From positions 1 through 36,252 of the forward strand of contig NZ_JXQQ01000083.1 in assembly GCF_000834655.1 (NCBI RefSeq): a stretch of DNA of 36,252 nt, in the 5' to 3' direction. Position numbers and translations under genes: made by a program. Every line of letters starts with the position of its first letter. Position 1 is the first letter of the stretch. The notes beneath the pieces were generated by a model. The model had not been told where the DNA came from. It ran no database searches and saw only the letters and a list, made by a program, of their open reading frames with translations. The DNA is from Variovorax paradoxus (GTDB taxonomy: Bacteria > Pseudomonadota > Gammaproteobacteria > Burkholderiales > Burkholderiaceae_C). Positions 19,483 through 26,570 of the stretch are shown one piece after another.

Positions 19483-20022
19483 ATGGCCATTCGCGAAATA
19501 CTCAAGATGGGCGACCCCCGGCTGCTGCGCATCGCGCAGCCGGTCGCCGCTTTCGATACCGACGAACTGCACCTCCTGGTGCGCGACATGTTCGAGACCA
19601 TGCATGCGGTCAACGGCGCCGGCCTCGCGGCCCCGCAGATCGGCGTGGACCAGCAACTGGTGATCTTCGGTACCGACATCGTCAACCCCCGCTATCCCGA
19701 CGCGCCGCCGGTGCCCCGCACCGTGCTGCTGAATCCCGTCATCACGCCCATCGGCGAAGACGAGGAGGAGGGCTGGGAAGGGTGCCTCTCGGTGCCGGGC
19801 CTGCGCGGCGTGGTGCCGCGCTTCGCCAACATCCGCTATACCGGCTTCGATCCGTACGGCGAGCCCATCGACCGGGTCGCCAGCGGGTTTCATGCGCGCG
19901 TGGTGCAGCATGAAGTCGATCACCTGCTGGGCAAGCTCTATCCGATGCGGGTGCGCGATTTCTCGCGCTTCGGCTACACCGAGGTCCTGTTTCCGGGTCT
20001 CGATGCGGCCGACGACGACTGA
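19483..20022 (+). CDS. def: Peptide deformylase
   Basis: A 179-residue metalloenzyme that removes the N-formyl group from nascent proteins. All three family motifs are present: GAGLAAPQ (45-52), EGCLS (99-103, metal ligand C101) and QHEVDHLLG (H143 and H147 as metal ligands, E144 as catalytic residue). Length fits a type I deformylase. The start codon lies six bases after a GATAAT box and lacks a ribosome-binding site, suggesting leaderless translation. The usual partner gene fmt is not adjacent; a DoxX gene converges from the other side 28 bases away. The second N-terminal-methionine enzyme, map, is also in this window. Confidence 0.97.
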   Translation: MAIREILKMGDPRLLRIAQPVAAFDTDELHLLVRDMFETMHAVNGAGLAAPQIGVDQQLVIFGTDIVNPRYPDAPPVPRTVLLNPVITPIGEDEEEGWEGCLSVPGLRGVVPRFANIRYTGFDPYGEPIDRVASGFHARVVQHEVDHLLGKLYPMRVRDFSRFGYTEVLFPGLDAADDD

Positions 20023-20050
20023 GGCACCAGGCCCCAACCGCGCCCAGTCG

Positions 20051-20440
20051 TTATCTGTTGCTGAGGCCGAAGCGGCCGCCGCCCGTGAAGGCCAGCGAAA
20101 TCGCCGCGAACAGGAACATGCCCTGCAGTTCCAGCGCCCACCCGCCTTGGCCGTTGATCGCGCCGAGGTCCTTGCGGTGCACCAGCCAGATCGCCACCAG
20201 CATGTTGATCGCCACGATCACTGCGGCCGGCCGCGTGAACAGGCCGACGATCAGCAGCGCGGGCGCCAGGATTTCACCGACATAGACCCCGTACGCCAGG
20301 AAGGCCGGCAGGCCGTGCGAGGCCAGCATGCCGCCGATGCCGTCGACGCCCTTGGTGACCTTGGCCACGCCGTGCAGCAGGATGAGGATGCCCAGCGCGA
20401 GGCGCAGAACGAGCTTGCCGGTGTCGTCGGACTTGAACAT
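20051..20440 (-). CDS. DoxX-family inner-membrane protein
   Basis: A 129-residue protein with four hydrophobic segments. The start MFKSDDTGKLVLRLALGILILLHGVAKV and the block GVYVGEILAPALLIVGLFTRPAA are typical of the DoxX/YphA group. The ATG at 20440 has an AGGAA sequence upstream. DoxX-like proteins are small four-helix membrane proteins linked loosely to quinone or thiol/redox stress; the precise role of this member is unknown. It is divergent from the amino-acid transporter operon with 155 bases between them. Confidence 0.85.
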   Translation of the reverse strand: MFKSDDTGKLVLRLALGILILLHGVAKVTKGVDGIGGMLASHGLPAFLAYGVYVGEILAPALLIVGLFTRPAAVIVAINMLVAIWLVHRKDLGAINGQGGWALELQGMFLFAAISLAFTGGGRFGLSNR

Positions 20441-20480
20441 TGTGTGATTCCTGTTCGGGAGAGTTGATAAAGGGCCGTAT

Positions 20481-20496
20481 GGTATTGCGGTATTGC
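20481..20496. repeat. Tandem 8-base direct repeat between doxX and aapJ
   Basis: GGTATTGC occurs twice in immediate succession (20481-20488 and 20489-20496) in the divergent promoter region. The 8-base period would place the two copies on nearly the same helix face. It could be a regulator site or chance. Confidence 0.35.
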
Positions 20497-20532
20497 CGCG
20501 TGGCCGGGCATAAGCATTCAACCGAGCGTTCT

Positions 20533-20562
20533 TTGGCGCGCCGCAGCGACGCCCCGTACACT
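20533..20562 (+). promoter_or_regulatory. Possible promoter of the aap operon
   Basis: TTGGCG (20533-20538) and TACACT (20557-20562) are separated by 18 bases and each match four of six consensus positions. A strong ribosome-binding sequence GAGGAGAAA follows at 20580-20588, eight bases before ATG 20596. Confidence 0.4.
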
Positions 20563-20595
20563 GCCTTTCGTTGTCTGTTGAGGAGAAACACACCC

Positions 20596-21630
20596 ATGAA
20601 AATCCGATTCCGCCCGGCCCTGATCGCCGCCGCATCCTTGGTCGCCCTGGCCACCGCCGCACCGGCCTTCGCGGGCAAGACGCTCGACGCGGTCAAGCAG
20701 CGCGGCACGGTCAAGTGCGGCGTGACCAACGGGGTGGCGGGCTTTTCCGCACCGGACACCCAGGGCAACTGGTCGGGCCTGGACGTCGACACCTGCCGCG
20801 CCATCGCCGCGGCCGTGCTCGGCGATGCGAAGAAGGTCGACTTCGTGCCCCTCAATTCGCAGCAGCGCTTCTCGGCCCTGCAGGCCGGCGAGATCGACAT
20901 CCTCGCGCGCAACACCACCTGGACGCTCACGCGAGACGCCTCGCTCGGCTTCAACTTCACCACCATCACCTACTACGACGGCCAGGGTTTCCTCGTGCCC
21001 AAGAAGCTCAAGGTGACGAGCGCCAAGCAACTGAAGAACGCCACCATCTGCACCCAGTCGGGCACCACCAACGAGAAGAACGTCTCCGACTACTTCCGTG
21101 CGCAGAACATCCCGGTGAAGACGGTCGTCTTCGAGAGCTTCGAGGCCTCGTTCAAGGCCTTCTTCTCGGGCCGCTGCCAGGCTTTCACGACCGACGCTTC
21201 GGCCCTCGCGGGCCTGCGCAACAAGGAGGCGCCGAACCCCGACGACTACATCATCCTGCCCGAGCTGATCTCCAAGGAGCCGCTCGCACCGCTGGTGCGC
21301 CGCGGCGACGACGAATGGTTCGCCATTGCCAAGTGGGTGCCCAACGCGCTCATCGAGGCCGAGGAGGCCGGCGTCACGCAGGCCAATGCCGACGCGCTCA
21401 AGGCCAGCAGCAAGGACCCGGCGCAGCAGCGCCTGGTCGGCACCGGTGAAGACCTGGGCAAGCTGCTGGGCCTGGACAAGGACTGGTCGTTCCGCGCGAT
21501 CAAGGCCGTGGGCAACTACGGCGAAGTGTTCGAGCGCAACGTCGGGCCGAAGTCGGTGCTCAAGCTGCCGCGCGGCTCCAACAATCTGTGGAGCAAGGGC
21601 GGGCTGATCTACGCACCACCGGTGCGATGA
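20596..21630 (+). CDS. aapJ: General L-amino-acid ABC transporter, periplasmic binding protein (AapJ-like)
   Basis: A 344-residue protein with a clear signal peptide ending APAFA|GKTLD. The mature sequence has family-3 solute-binding features: TLDAVKQRGTVKCGV, then GFSAPDTQGNWSGLDVDTCRAIAAAV, DFVPLNSQQRFSALQAGEIDIL (substrate-binding segment) and ARNTTWTLTRDASLGFNF. These resemble AapJ/BztA, which deliver a broad range of L-amino acids to the inner-membrane permease. Its stop overlaps the start of the first permease gene (ATGA). The gene name is by resemblance; specificity for glutamate/glutamine-type or general amino acids is not decided by sequence alone. Confidence 0.88.
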   Translation: MKIRFRPALIAAASLVALATAAPAFAGKTLDAVKQRGTVKCGVTNGVAGFSAPDTQGNWSGLDVDTCRAIAAAVLGDAKKVDFVPLNSQQRFSALQAGEIDILARNTTWTLTRDASLGFNFTTITYYDGQGFLVPKKLKVTSAKQLKNATICTQSGTTNEKNVSDYFRAQNIPVKTVVFESFEASFKAFFSGRCQAFTTDASALAGLRNKEAPNPDDYIILPELISKEPLAPLVRRGDDEWFAIAKWVPNALIEAEEAGVTQANADALKASSKDPAQQRLVGTGEDLGKLLGLDKDWSFRAIKAVGNYGEVFERNVGPKSVLKLPRGSNNLWSKGGLIYAPPVR

Positions 21631-22628
21631 GCCGCGAGGGCGCCTCGCGCCGCGGCGCCTGGCTGGCCTGGGTCGTCCAGGCGGTGCTGGTGCTGGCTGT
21701 CGTGGCCGGCGCCTTCTGGGTGGTGCACCACGCGCTCGACGTGCTGCGCGCCCGCGGCGTTCGCTCAGGCTTCGACTTTCTTACCGAGCCTGCGGGCTTT
21801 TCGATCAGCGAAGGCTGGCTCGATTTCAACGCCAGCCAGCCGTTCTGGCGCGCCTTTCTCGCGGGCCTGATCAACACGGTGCGGGCGGCGGTGCCCGCGG
21901 CGATCTTCTCGGTTGTGCTGGGCACGCTCATCGGCATCGGCCGTCTGGCGCCGCATGTGCTGCTGCGCGGCATCTGCACCGCGTATGTCGAGTTGCTGCG
22001 CAATGTGCCGCTGCTGGTGCAGCTGCTGATGCTGGCCTTCGCGATGGCGAACCTCTTGCCCGACCCGACCGAGCCCGTACGCCTCTTGCCCGGCGTGTGG
22101 CTCAGCAAGGGAGGGCTCAGCGTGCCGTGGCCCGTGGCAGGCGAGGGCGGCTGGTGGCCGACGCATTTCGAGTGGCCCGAGCGGGGCGATTTCGGCGTGA
22201 GCGGCGGCGCGGCGCTGAGTCCCGAATACGTGACGATCGTCGCGGGCCTGTCGTTCTATTCGGCTGCGTTCGTCGCGGAGATCGTGCGCGCCGGCATCCT
22301 GTCGGTCTCTCAGGGGCAGGTGCTGGCGGGGCAGGCGCTGGGCCTGTCGTCGGTGCAGCAGTTGCGCATCGTGATCCTGCCGCAGGCGCTGCGGGTGATC
22401 GTGCCTTCGCTCACCAACCAGTTGCTCAGCCTCGTCAAGAACTCATCGCTCGCGGTGGCCGTGGGCTATCCGGAGCTGGTGTCGGTCGCCAACACCACCA
22501 TCGGCTCGAACGGCCGCGCCTTCGAGTGCATCGCGATCATCATGGCGGTGTACCTGCTGCTGTCGCTCGTGATCTCCTTCGGCATGAACCGCTACAACGC
22601 GCGCGTCGCATTGCGGGGGTGGCGATGA
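21627..22628 (+). CDS. aapQ: Amino-acid ABC transporter permease (AapQ-like)
   Basis: A 333-residue inner-membrane protein starting at ATG 21627 in an ATGA overlap with aapJ. It has an N-terminal helix, a periplasmic loop (FDFLTEPAGFSISEGW, the usual AapQ/BztB feature), then the core permease helices. A roughly 50-residue insertion (LLPDPTEPVRLLPGVWLSKGG...) lies between helices, as in other Aap permeases. The EAA cytoplasmic loop that contacts the ATPase is seen as GQALGLSSVQQLRIVILPQA. It pairs with the next gene to form the membrane channel. Confidence 0.88.
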   Translation: MSREGASRRGAWLAWVVQAVLVLAVVAGAFWVVHHALDVLRARGVRSGFDFLTEPAGFSISEGWLDFNASQPFWRAFLAGLINTVRAAVPAAIFSVVLGTLIGIGRLAPHVLLRGICTAYVELLRNVPLLVQLLMLAFAMANLLPDPTEPVRLLPGVWLSKGGLSVPWPVAGEGGWWPTHFEWPERGDFGVSGGAALSPEYVTIVAGLSFYSAAFVAEIVRAGILSVSQGQVLAGQALGLSSVQQLRIVILPQALRVIVPSLTNQLLSLVKNSSLAVAVGYPELVSVANTTIGSNGRAFECIAIIMAVYLLLSLVISFGMNRYNARVALRGWR

Positions 22629-23683
22629 GGAATGTCGCGCAAGGCCCGATTGCCTGGCGCCGCGAGCTCTGGGGTTCGCCGCTGCGCGCGCTGGCGACTG
22701 TGCTGCTGATCGCGCTGCTCGCGTGGGTCGGCTTTCACATCGTCGACTGGGCCGTGGTGCATGCGGTGTTCCGCGCCGATGCCGAAGCCTGCCGCGCGGT
22801 CCAGCATGGCGCCTGCTGGGGCGTGGTGGCCGAGAAATGGCGGCCGATGCTGTTCGGCCGCTTCCCTTACGAAGAGCAATGGCGCCCGGCGATCGCGGTG
22901 GTCGTGCTCTCTGCCGTCACCGTGCTGAGCGCCTGGCCGCGCAGCTGGCGCTGGTGGCTGGTGCCGCTGTGGGTCGTCGCGCTGCTGCTGTTCGTGCTGC
23001 TGATGCGCGGCGGCGTGATGGGTTTGAGTCATGTGCCGACCAGCCGCTGGGGCGGTCTGCCGCTGACCATCGGGTTGGCGGTGGTCGGACTGGCTCTGGC
23101 CTTTCCACTCGCGCTGCTGCTCGCGCTGGGCCGGCGTTCTGGCTGGCCGGTGGTTCGCACGCTGAGCGCGAGCTACATCGAGCTGGTGCGCGGCGTGCCG
23201 CTAATCTCGGTGCTGTTCATGGCTTCGTTCCTGCTGCCGCTGCTGTGGCCGGCGGGTTGGCAGCCCGACGTGCTGGTGCGCGTGCTCGCCGGCCTCACGC
23301 TCTTCGTCGCGGCCTATCTGGCCGAGATCATCCGCGGCGGCCTGCAGGCGGTGCCGCGCGGACAGACCGAAGTGGCGATGGCGCTCGGCTTCGGCCGCTG
23401 GCCGGTGCAGCGCGACATCGTGCTGCCGCAGGCCTTGCGCCTGGTCGTGCCGGCGCTCACCAACAGCGTGGTCGGCACGCTGAAGGACACCTCGCTCGTC
23501 ACCGTCGTGGGCCTTTTCGAGCTGACCGGCGCGTTGGGCCTCGCGCTCGGCGGCGACCCGGTCTGGCGGCCGTTCTACCTCGAGGGCTATCTCTTCATCG
23601 CCGCCGTGTATTGGGTCTTGTGCTTCGGGCTCTCGCGCTACAGCGTCTGGCTGGAGCGCAGGCTGGCGAGCGCGCCGACCTGA
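22625..23683 (+). CDS. aapM: Amino-acid ABC transporter permease (AapM-like)
   Basis: A 352-residue inner-membrane protein with ATG 22625 overlapping the aapQ stop. The N-terminal half holds several extra hydrophobic segments, as is usual for AapM/BztC. The core domain follows with the EAA loop AMALGFGRWPVQRDIVLPQALRL split over the cytoplasmic side and VPALTNSVVGTLKDTSLVTVVG. In aap/bzt operons the next gene is the ATPase AapP; here there is none. Instead the last 46 bases of aapM overlap the 3' end of a symporter gene on the other strand. The ATPase must come from another locus if the transporter works. Confidence 0.88.
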   Translation: MRNVAQGPIAWRRELWGSPLRALATVLLIALLAWVGFHIVDWAVVHAVFRADAEACRAVQHGACWGVVAEKWRPMLFGRFPYEEQWRPAIAVVVLSAVTVLSAWPRSWRWWLVPLWVVALLLFVLLMRGGVMGLSHVPTSRWGGLPLTIGLAVVGLALAFPLALLLALGRRSGWPVVRTLSASYIELVRGVPLISVLFMASFLLPLLWPAGWQPDVLVRVLAGLTLFVAAYLAEIIRGGLQAVPRGQTEVAMALGFGRWPVQRDIVLPQALRLVVPALTNSVVGTLKDTSLVTVVGLFELTGALGLALGGDPVWRPFYLEGYLFIAAVYWVLCFGLSRYSVWLERRLASAPT

Positions 23684-25164
23684 GCGGCATCCTGCGCGCC
23701 GTCGTCCTGCAGCCCGAGCGCGACGGCCTTGGGTTGCGGCGCCTTCGTCACGAGGCTCACGGCCACGACAACCGCTGCGTTGATGGCCATGGCGATCAGC
23801 CCGGCCTCCCATTGCGGCACGGTCGCGGCCCAGAACTTCGCCGCGAACGGCGCCAGCAGCGCGACGAAGCCTGCGACCAACCCGGCCAGCACGCCGACCG
23901 CGCTCGTGCGCTTCCACAGGAACCCGAGGAAAACGCCGGGCGCGAGCATGCCGATGGCCGAGTACGCATCGAGCAGGATCTTCACCAGCGAGCCTTTCTG
24001 GCTCACCGACAGCCACACGGCGATGGCCGCGAAGACCACCAGCGAGCCGCGCGACAGCGCCAATGACGCACGCTCGCTCAGGCCGCTGCTGAATGGACGC
24101 ACCACATTGCGCGTGAAGATCGAGCCGGCCGTCAGCAGCAGCAGCGACCCGGGCGCCAGCGCCAGCAGGAAGCCAGTGCCTGCCAGCAGCCCGACCATCC
24201 ACGCCGGATAGCGGTCGGACACGAACTGCAGCAGCGCCGCATTGAGGTTGCCGCCCGGCGGCTGCGTCTGCGCCAGCAGTGCCGCGAAGCCCAGCAGGAT
24301 GATGAAGAAATAAGCCAGCGAATACAGCGGCTGCCAGATCGCGTTGCGGCGAATGGCCGTCGCGCTGTGCGCGGTGTACGACATCTGGAAGAGATGCGGA
24401 AACACCCAGTTCCCCAGCGCGATGTTGATCGCCGAAGTCATGAGCCAGATCGCGGTGGTGGGCGAGGTGGCGTCCAGCCCCGGGAACTTGCCGATGCCCG
24501 GGTGCTTGGCCTCCGCCATCGAGAACAGGTCGAGCAGCGAGGCCGCGCCCACCTTGCTCGCCACGGTGACGCTCAGCAGCACCACCACGACCACCATCAG
24601 CACGTCTTTCACGCCCGCGGCGAAGGCGGCGGAGCGCACGCCTGCAACGAAGACGAAGGCGATCATCAGGACGCCGGCGCCGATGGTCGCGGCCTCGCTG
24701 CCGATGCTGTTGCCCAGCGTGAGCTGCACGATCAGCCCGAGGCTCACCAACTGGATCTGCACGTAGACCACGAGCGACGCGATGCCGACCACGCCGGTCA
24801 GCACGCCCAGCCACGGCGCCTCGTAGCGCGCGGCGAAGAAGTCGGACTGCGTGAGCAGCTTGCCGATGCGCCCCGCGCGCCAGATCCGCGGCATCAGCCA
24901 GTAGCCGACCGCATAGCTCATCGAGACCGAGCAGAACGCGAGGTATGCCGGTGCGCCCAGCGCCCAGGCGTAGCCCGAGATGCCGAGCACCGCGAAGGTG
25001 GTGTAGACCTCGCCCGCGTTCATGAACCAGAAGACCAGCGTGCCGAGGCTGCGTCCGCCAACGGCCCAGTCGGCGAAGTTGTTGGCGCGGCGCGTGCGGC
25101 GGCCATAGGCGATGGCGCCGGCGACGGTCGCGAGCAGGATGGCCAGGACGATGGCGAGCTTCAT
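23638..25164 (-). CDS. Sodium:solute symporter family (SSSF) transporter
   Basis: A 508-residue inner-membrane protein with about 13 hydrophobic helices. Family signs include ANNFADWAVGGRSLGTLVFWFMNAGEVYTTF (split here into two blocks) near residues 27-58, GAPAYLAFCSVSMSYAVGYWL, and the later AGTGFLLALAPGSLLLLTAGSIFTRN region, which corresponds to the SSSF signature. These transporters import organic acids, amino acids, proline or pantothenate with sodium. A small DUF3311 partner precedes it with a 4-base overlap, as is common for this subfamily. The 3' end overlaps aapM on the opposite strand by 46 bases. The substrate is not identifiable; the divergent regulator and aldo/keto reductase may act on the same compound. 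Confidence 0.88.
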   Translation of the reverse strand: MKLAIVLAILLATVAGAIAYGRRTRRANNFADWAVGGRSLGTLVFWFMNAGEVYTTFAVLGISGYAWALGAPAYLAFCSVSMSYAVGYWLMPRIWRAGRIGKLLTQSDFFAARYEAPWLGVLTGVVGIASLVVYVQIQLVSLGLIVQLTLGNSIGSEAATIGAGVLMIAFVFVAGVRSAAFAAGVKDVLMVVVVVLLSVTVASKVGAASLLDLFSMAEAKHPGIGKFPGLDATSPTTAIWLMTSAINIALGNWVFPHLFQMSYTAHSATAIRRNAIWQPLYSLAYFFIILLGFAALLAQTQPPGGNLNAALLQFVSDRYPAWMVGLLAGTGFLLALAPGSLLLLTAGSIFTRNVVRPFSSGLSERASLALSRGSLVVFAAIAVWLSVSQKGSLVKILLDAYSAIGMLAPGVFLGFLWKRTSAVGVLAGLVAGFVALLAPFAAKFWAATVPQWEAGLIAMAINAAVVVAVSLVTKAPQPKAVALGLQDDGAQDAAQVGALASLRSSQTL

Positions 25165-25448
25165 GGTGCGCCGTCCTCGTGGCTTTTCAGGCTGTGGGCG
25201 AGGAAGGCGGCTTCCTCGTCTTCGACGCCGGCTTTAGCGTCGAGGCGGAAGACGATCGCGATGACCACGCTGGTCAGCACGATGCCCGCCATCTGCCAGA
25301 ACATGGGGAAGGGCAGTCCGAACGGGGTGAGCGCGATGTCGTTCACGGCCGGTGCGAGGCAGGCTTGCCAGATGAACGGAAAGACCAGCAGCCAGCGGTG
25401 TCCGAGGCGTCGCCGGGTGGCGCGTGTGGGGGGAAGCGGGTCGGCCAT
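25161..25448 (-). CDS. DUF3311 small membrane protein, symporter partner
   Basis: A 95-residue protein. The start at 25448 is supported by AGGAG seven bases upstream on its strand. Two hydrophobic helices (about residues 18-38 and 44-66) carry the DUF3311 pattern FPFIWQACLAPAVND and FGLPFPMFWQMAGIV. DUF3311 proteins are regularly encoded directly before SSSF symporters and are presumed to be small subunits or assembly factors; the exact role is unknown. The stop overlaps the symporter ATG by four bases, so the two are co-translated. Confidence 0.82.
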   Translation of the reverse strand: MADPLPPTRATRRRLGHRWLLVFPFIWQACLAPAVNDIALTPFGLPFPMFWQMAGIVLTSVVIAIVFRLDAKAGVEDEEAAFLAHSLKSHEDGAP

Positions 25449-25472
25449 CTCGATGCTCCTGTAAAGTATTAC

Positions 25473-25638
25473 TGCACGATCTGGGCGCGGAGTGTGCAGA
25501 GAAAATGCACAAAGCACAAGTGGGATCGACGGCAGTATTCACTGGAGGACCCCGGCGATATCCGACCGATTCATGATGCTTGACGTGCACCAGAACCGTA
25601 CATAACATCCCGATTGCTGTGCTGTGTGAATGCACAAA
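25473..25638. promoter_or_regulatory. Repeated TGCAC sites in the divergent symporter/regulator promoter region
   Basis: The intergenic region (25449-25663) contains TGCAC at 25473, the inverted pair TGTGC/GCACA at 25493-25497 and 25507-25511, the palindrome GTGCAC at 25585-25590, and TGTG-AATG-CACA at 25625-25636. TGCACAAA occurs identically at 25506-25513 and 25631-25638. Such density suggests a shared operator, most plausibly for the XRE–cupin regulator encoded next to it. Confidence 0.5.
25580..25608 (+). promoter_or_regulatory. Probable promoter of the XRE–cupin regulator operon
   Basis: TTGACG (25580-25585) matches five of six -35 positions and TAACAT (25603-25608) four of six -10 positions, 17 bases apart. 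The palindrome GTGCAC begins at the last base of the -35 box and lies in the spacer, where a bound repressor would block polymerase. Confidence 0.55.
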
Positions 25639-25663
25639 AAAGAAACAAAGAAAGATCCAGTCC

Positions 25664-26200
25664 ATGATCGGCGACCGACTGAAGGAGTTGCGAACGGCCC
25701 GCGGGCTGTCTCTGCGCGAATTGGCCGCACAGGCCGGCGTGTCCGCCACGCTGCTGAGCCAGATCGAGCGCGCCGTCACCGATCCCAGCCTGGAAACCCT
25801 GCGTCGGCTCGCGGGCGTGTTCGGCGAATCGGTGTCCTCGCTGTTCTCGGAGCCGACGCCGCCCACCGTCTGGATCAGCCGCCCGAGCCAGCGGGTGATG
25901 CTCACCGCGCCCAAGGGCCAGGTGGCCTACGAGCGCCTGACCGCAGGCGCCGGCCAACTGGAAGTGCTGCGCGCCGTGCTCGAGCCGGGCCAGATGTCGG
26001 CCGACGAGCCGCGCGGCCACGAATCTGCCGAGTGCGTCTACGTCGTCGCGGGCGCGCTGGTGGCGCAGGTGGCGGGCGTCGACTACGCGGTGAAGGCCGG
26101 CGAGAGCATCTCCTTCGACGCGCGGCTGCCGCACCGCTACCTGAATGCATCGAAGGCGCCGACCGAAATCATCCTGTCCGTCACCCCACCGAACCCCTGA
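25664..26200 (+). CDS. XRE-family transcriptional regulator with C-terminal cupin domain
   Basis: A 178-residue protein. The start at ATG 25664 gives the normal XRE opening (IGDRLKELRTARGLSLRELA); a more upstream frame start lies across the promoter. The helix-turn-helix covers residues 5-60 (AAQAGVSATLLSQIERAVTDPSLETLRRLA). A small-molecule-sensing cupin follows at about residues 105-175, with RGHESAECVYVVAGALVAQV and YAVKAGESISFDARLPHRYLN. This architecture is that of the PuuR/SutR-like regulators, which control amine, amino-acid or sulfur-compound metabolism. It probably controls the divergent DUF3311–symporter pair and its own operon through the TGCAC sites. The TIGR04076-like gene follows after one base. 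Confidence 0.88.
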   Translation: MIGDRLKELRTARGLSLRELAAQAGVSATLLSQIERAVTDPSLETLRRLAGVFGESVSSLFSEPTPPTVWISRPSQRVMLTAPKGQVAYERLTAGAGQLEVLRAVLEPGQMSADEPRGHESAECVYVVAGALVAQVAGVDYAVKAGESISFDARLPHRYLNASKAPTEIILSVTPPNP

Positions 26201-26201
26201 C

Positions 26202-26570
26202 ATGAACACTCCGACATCCCCGGACGACGGCGCCTTCACGCTCTACGACCTGCGCGTCGAGGTGGTTGCGCCCGAAGGCGCGAAGCTCTACTGCAACGCC
26301 AAGGTCGGCGACTATTTCGAACTGCGCGGCGAGATGCTGCACCTCCCGGAGGGGCAGGGCTTCTCGATCTATTCGCTGGGCGCCTTGCTGCCGCTGCTCG
26401 CGGCCAAGCAGCGCCCCACCGACGCCAACGACTGGATGAGCACCGACGCCGAGGTGGCGTGCCCCGACCCGCATTGCCCCTCGCGCTTTCGCATCACGCG
26501 CACCGCGACGCGCGTTTTCCGCCACGCCGACACCACGGCCGTGGTCCACCCTTCCAAGCAGAACCCATGA
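26202..26570 (+). CDS. TIGR04076-like small protein of unknown function
   Basis: A 122-residue soluble protein with ATG one base after the regulator's stop. The layout resembles TIGR04076 proteins as I remember them: a DLRVEVV opening strand, a cysteine early (LYCNAKVGDYFEL), a Gly/Pro-containing middle (LHLPEGQGFSIYSLGALLPLLAAKQR) and a late Cys pair (ACPDPHC). The biochemical role of that family is unknown; small proteins of this kind often sit beside aldo/keto reductases. Its last four bases overlap the reductase start, indicating co-translation. The family name is tentative. Confidence 0.6.
   Translation: MNTPTSPDDGAFTLYDLRVEVVAPEGAKLYCNAKVGDYFELRGEMLHLPEGQGFSIYSLGALLPLLAAKQRPTDANDWMSTDAEVACPDPHCPSRFRITRTATRVFRHADTTAVVHPSKQNP

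Noticed and set aside
20441..20662. N-terminal extension of the DoxX protein beyond 20440
   Set aside because: The extension is not hydrophobic or conserved in appearance, runs across the divergent promoter, and DoxX proteins normally begin just before the first helix.
23684..25160. A hidden ATPase (AapP) gene near the amino-acid permeases
   Set aside because: No Walker A plus LSGGQ-type signature was found in any frame here; the region codes for the symporter on the minus strand.
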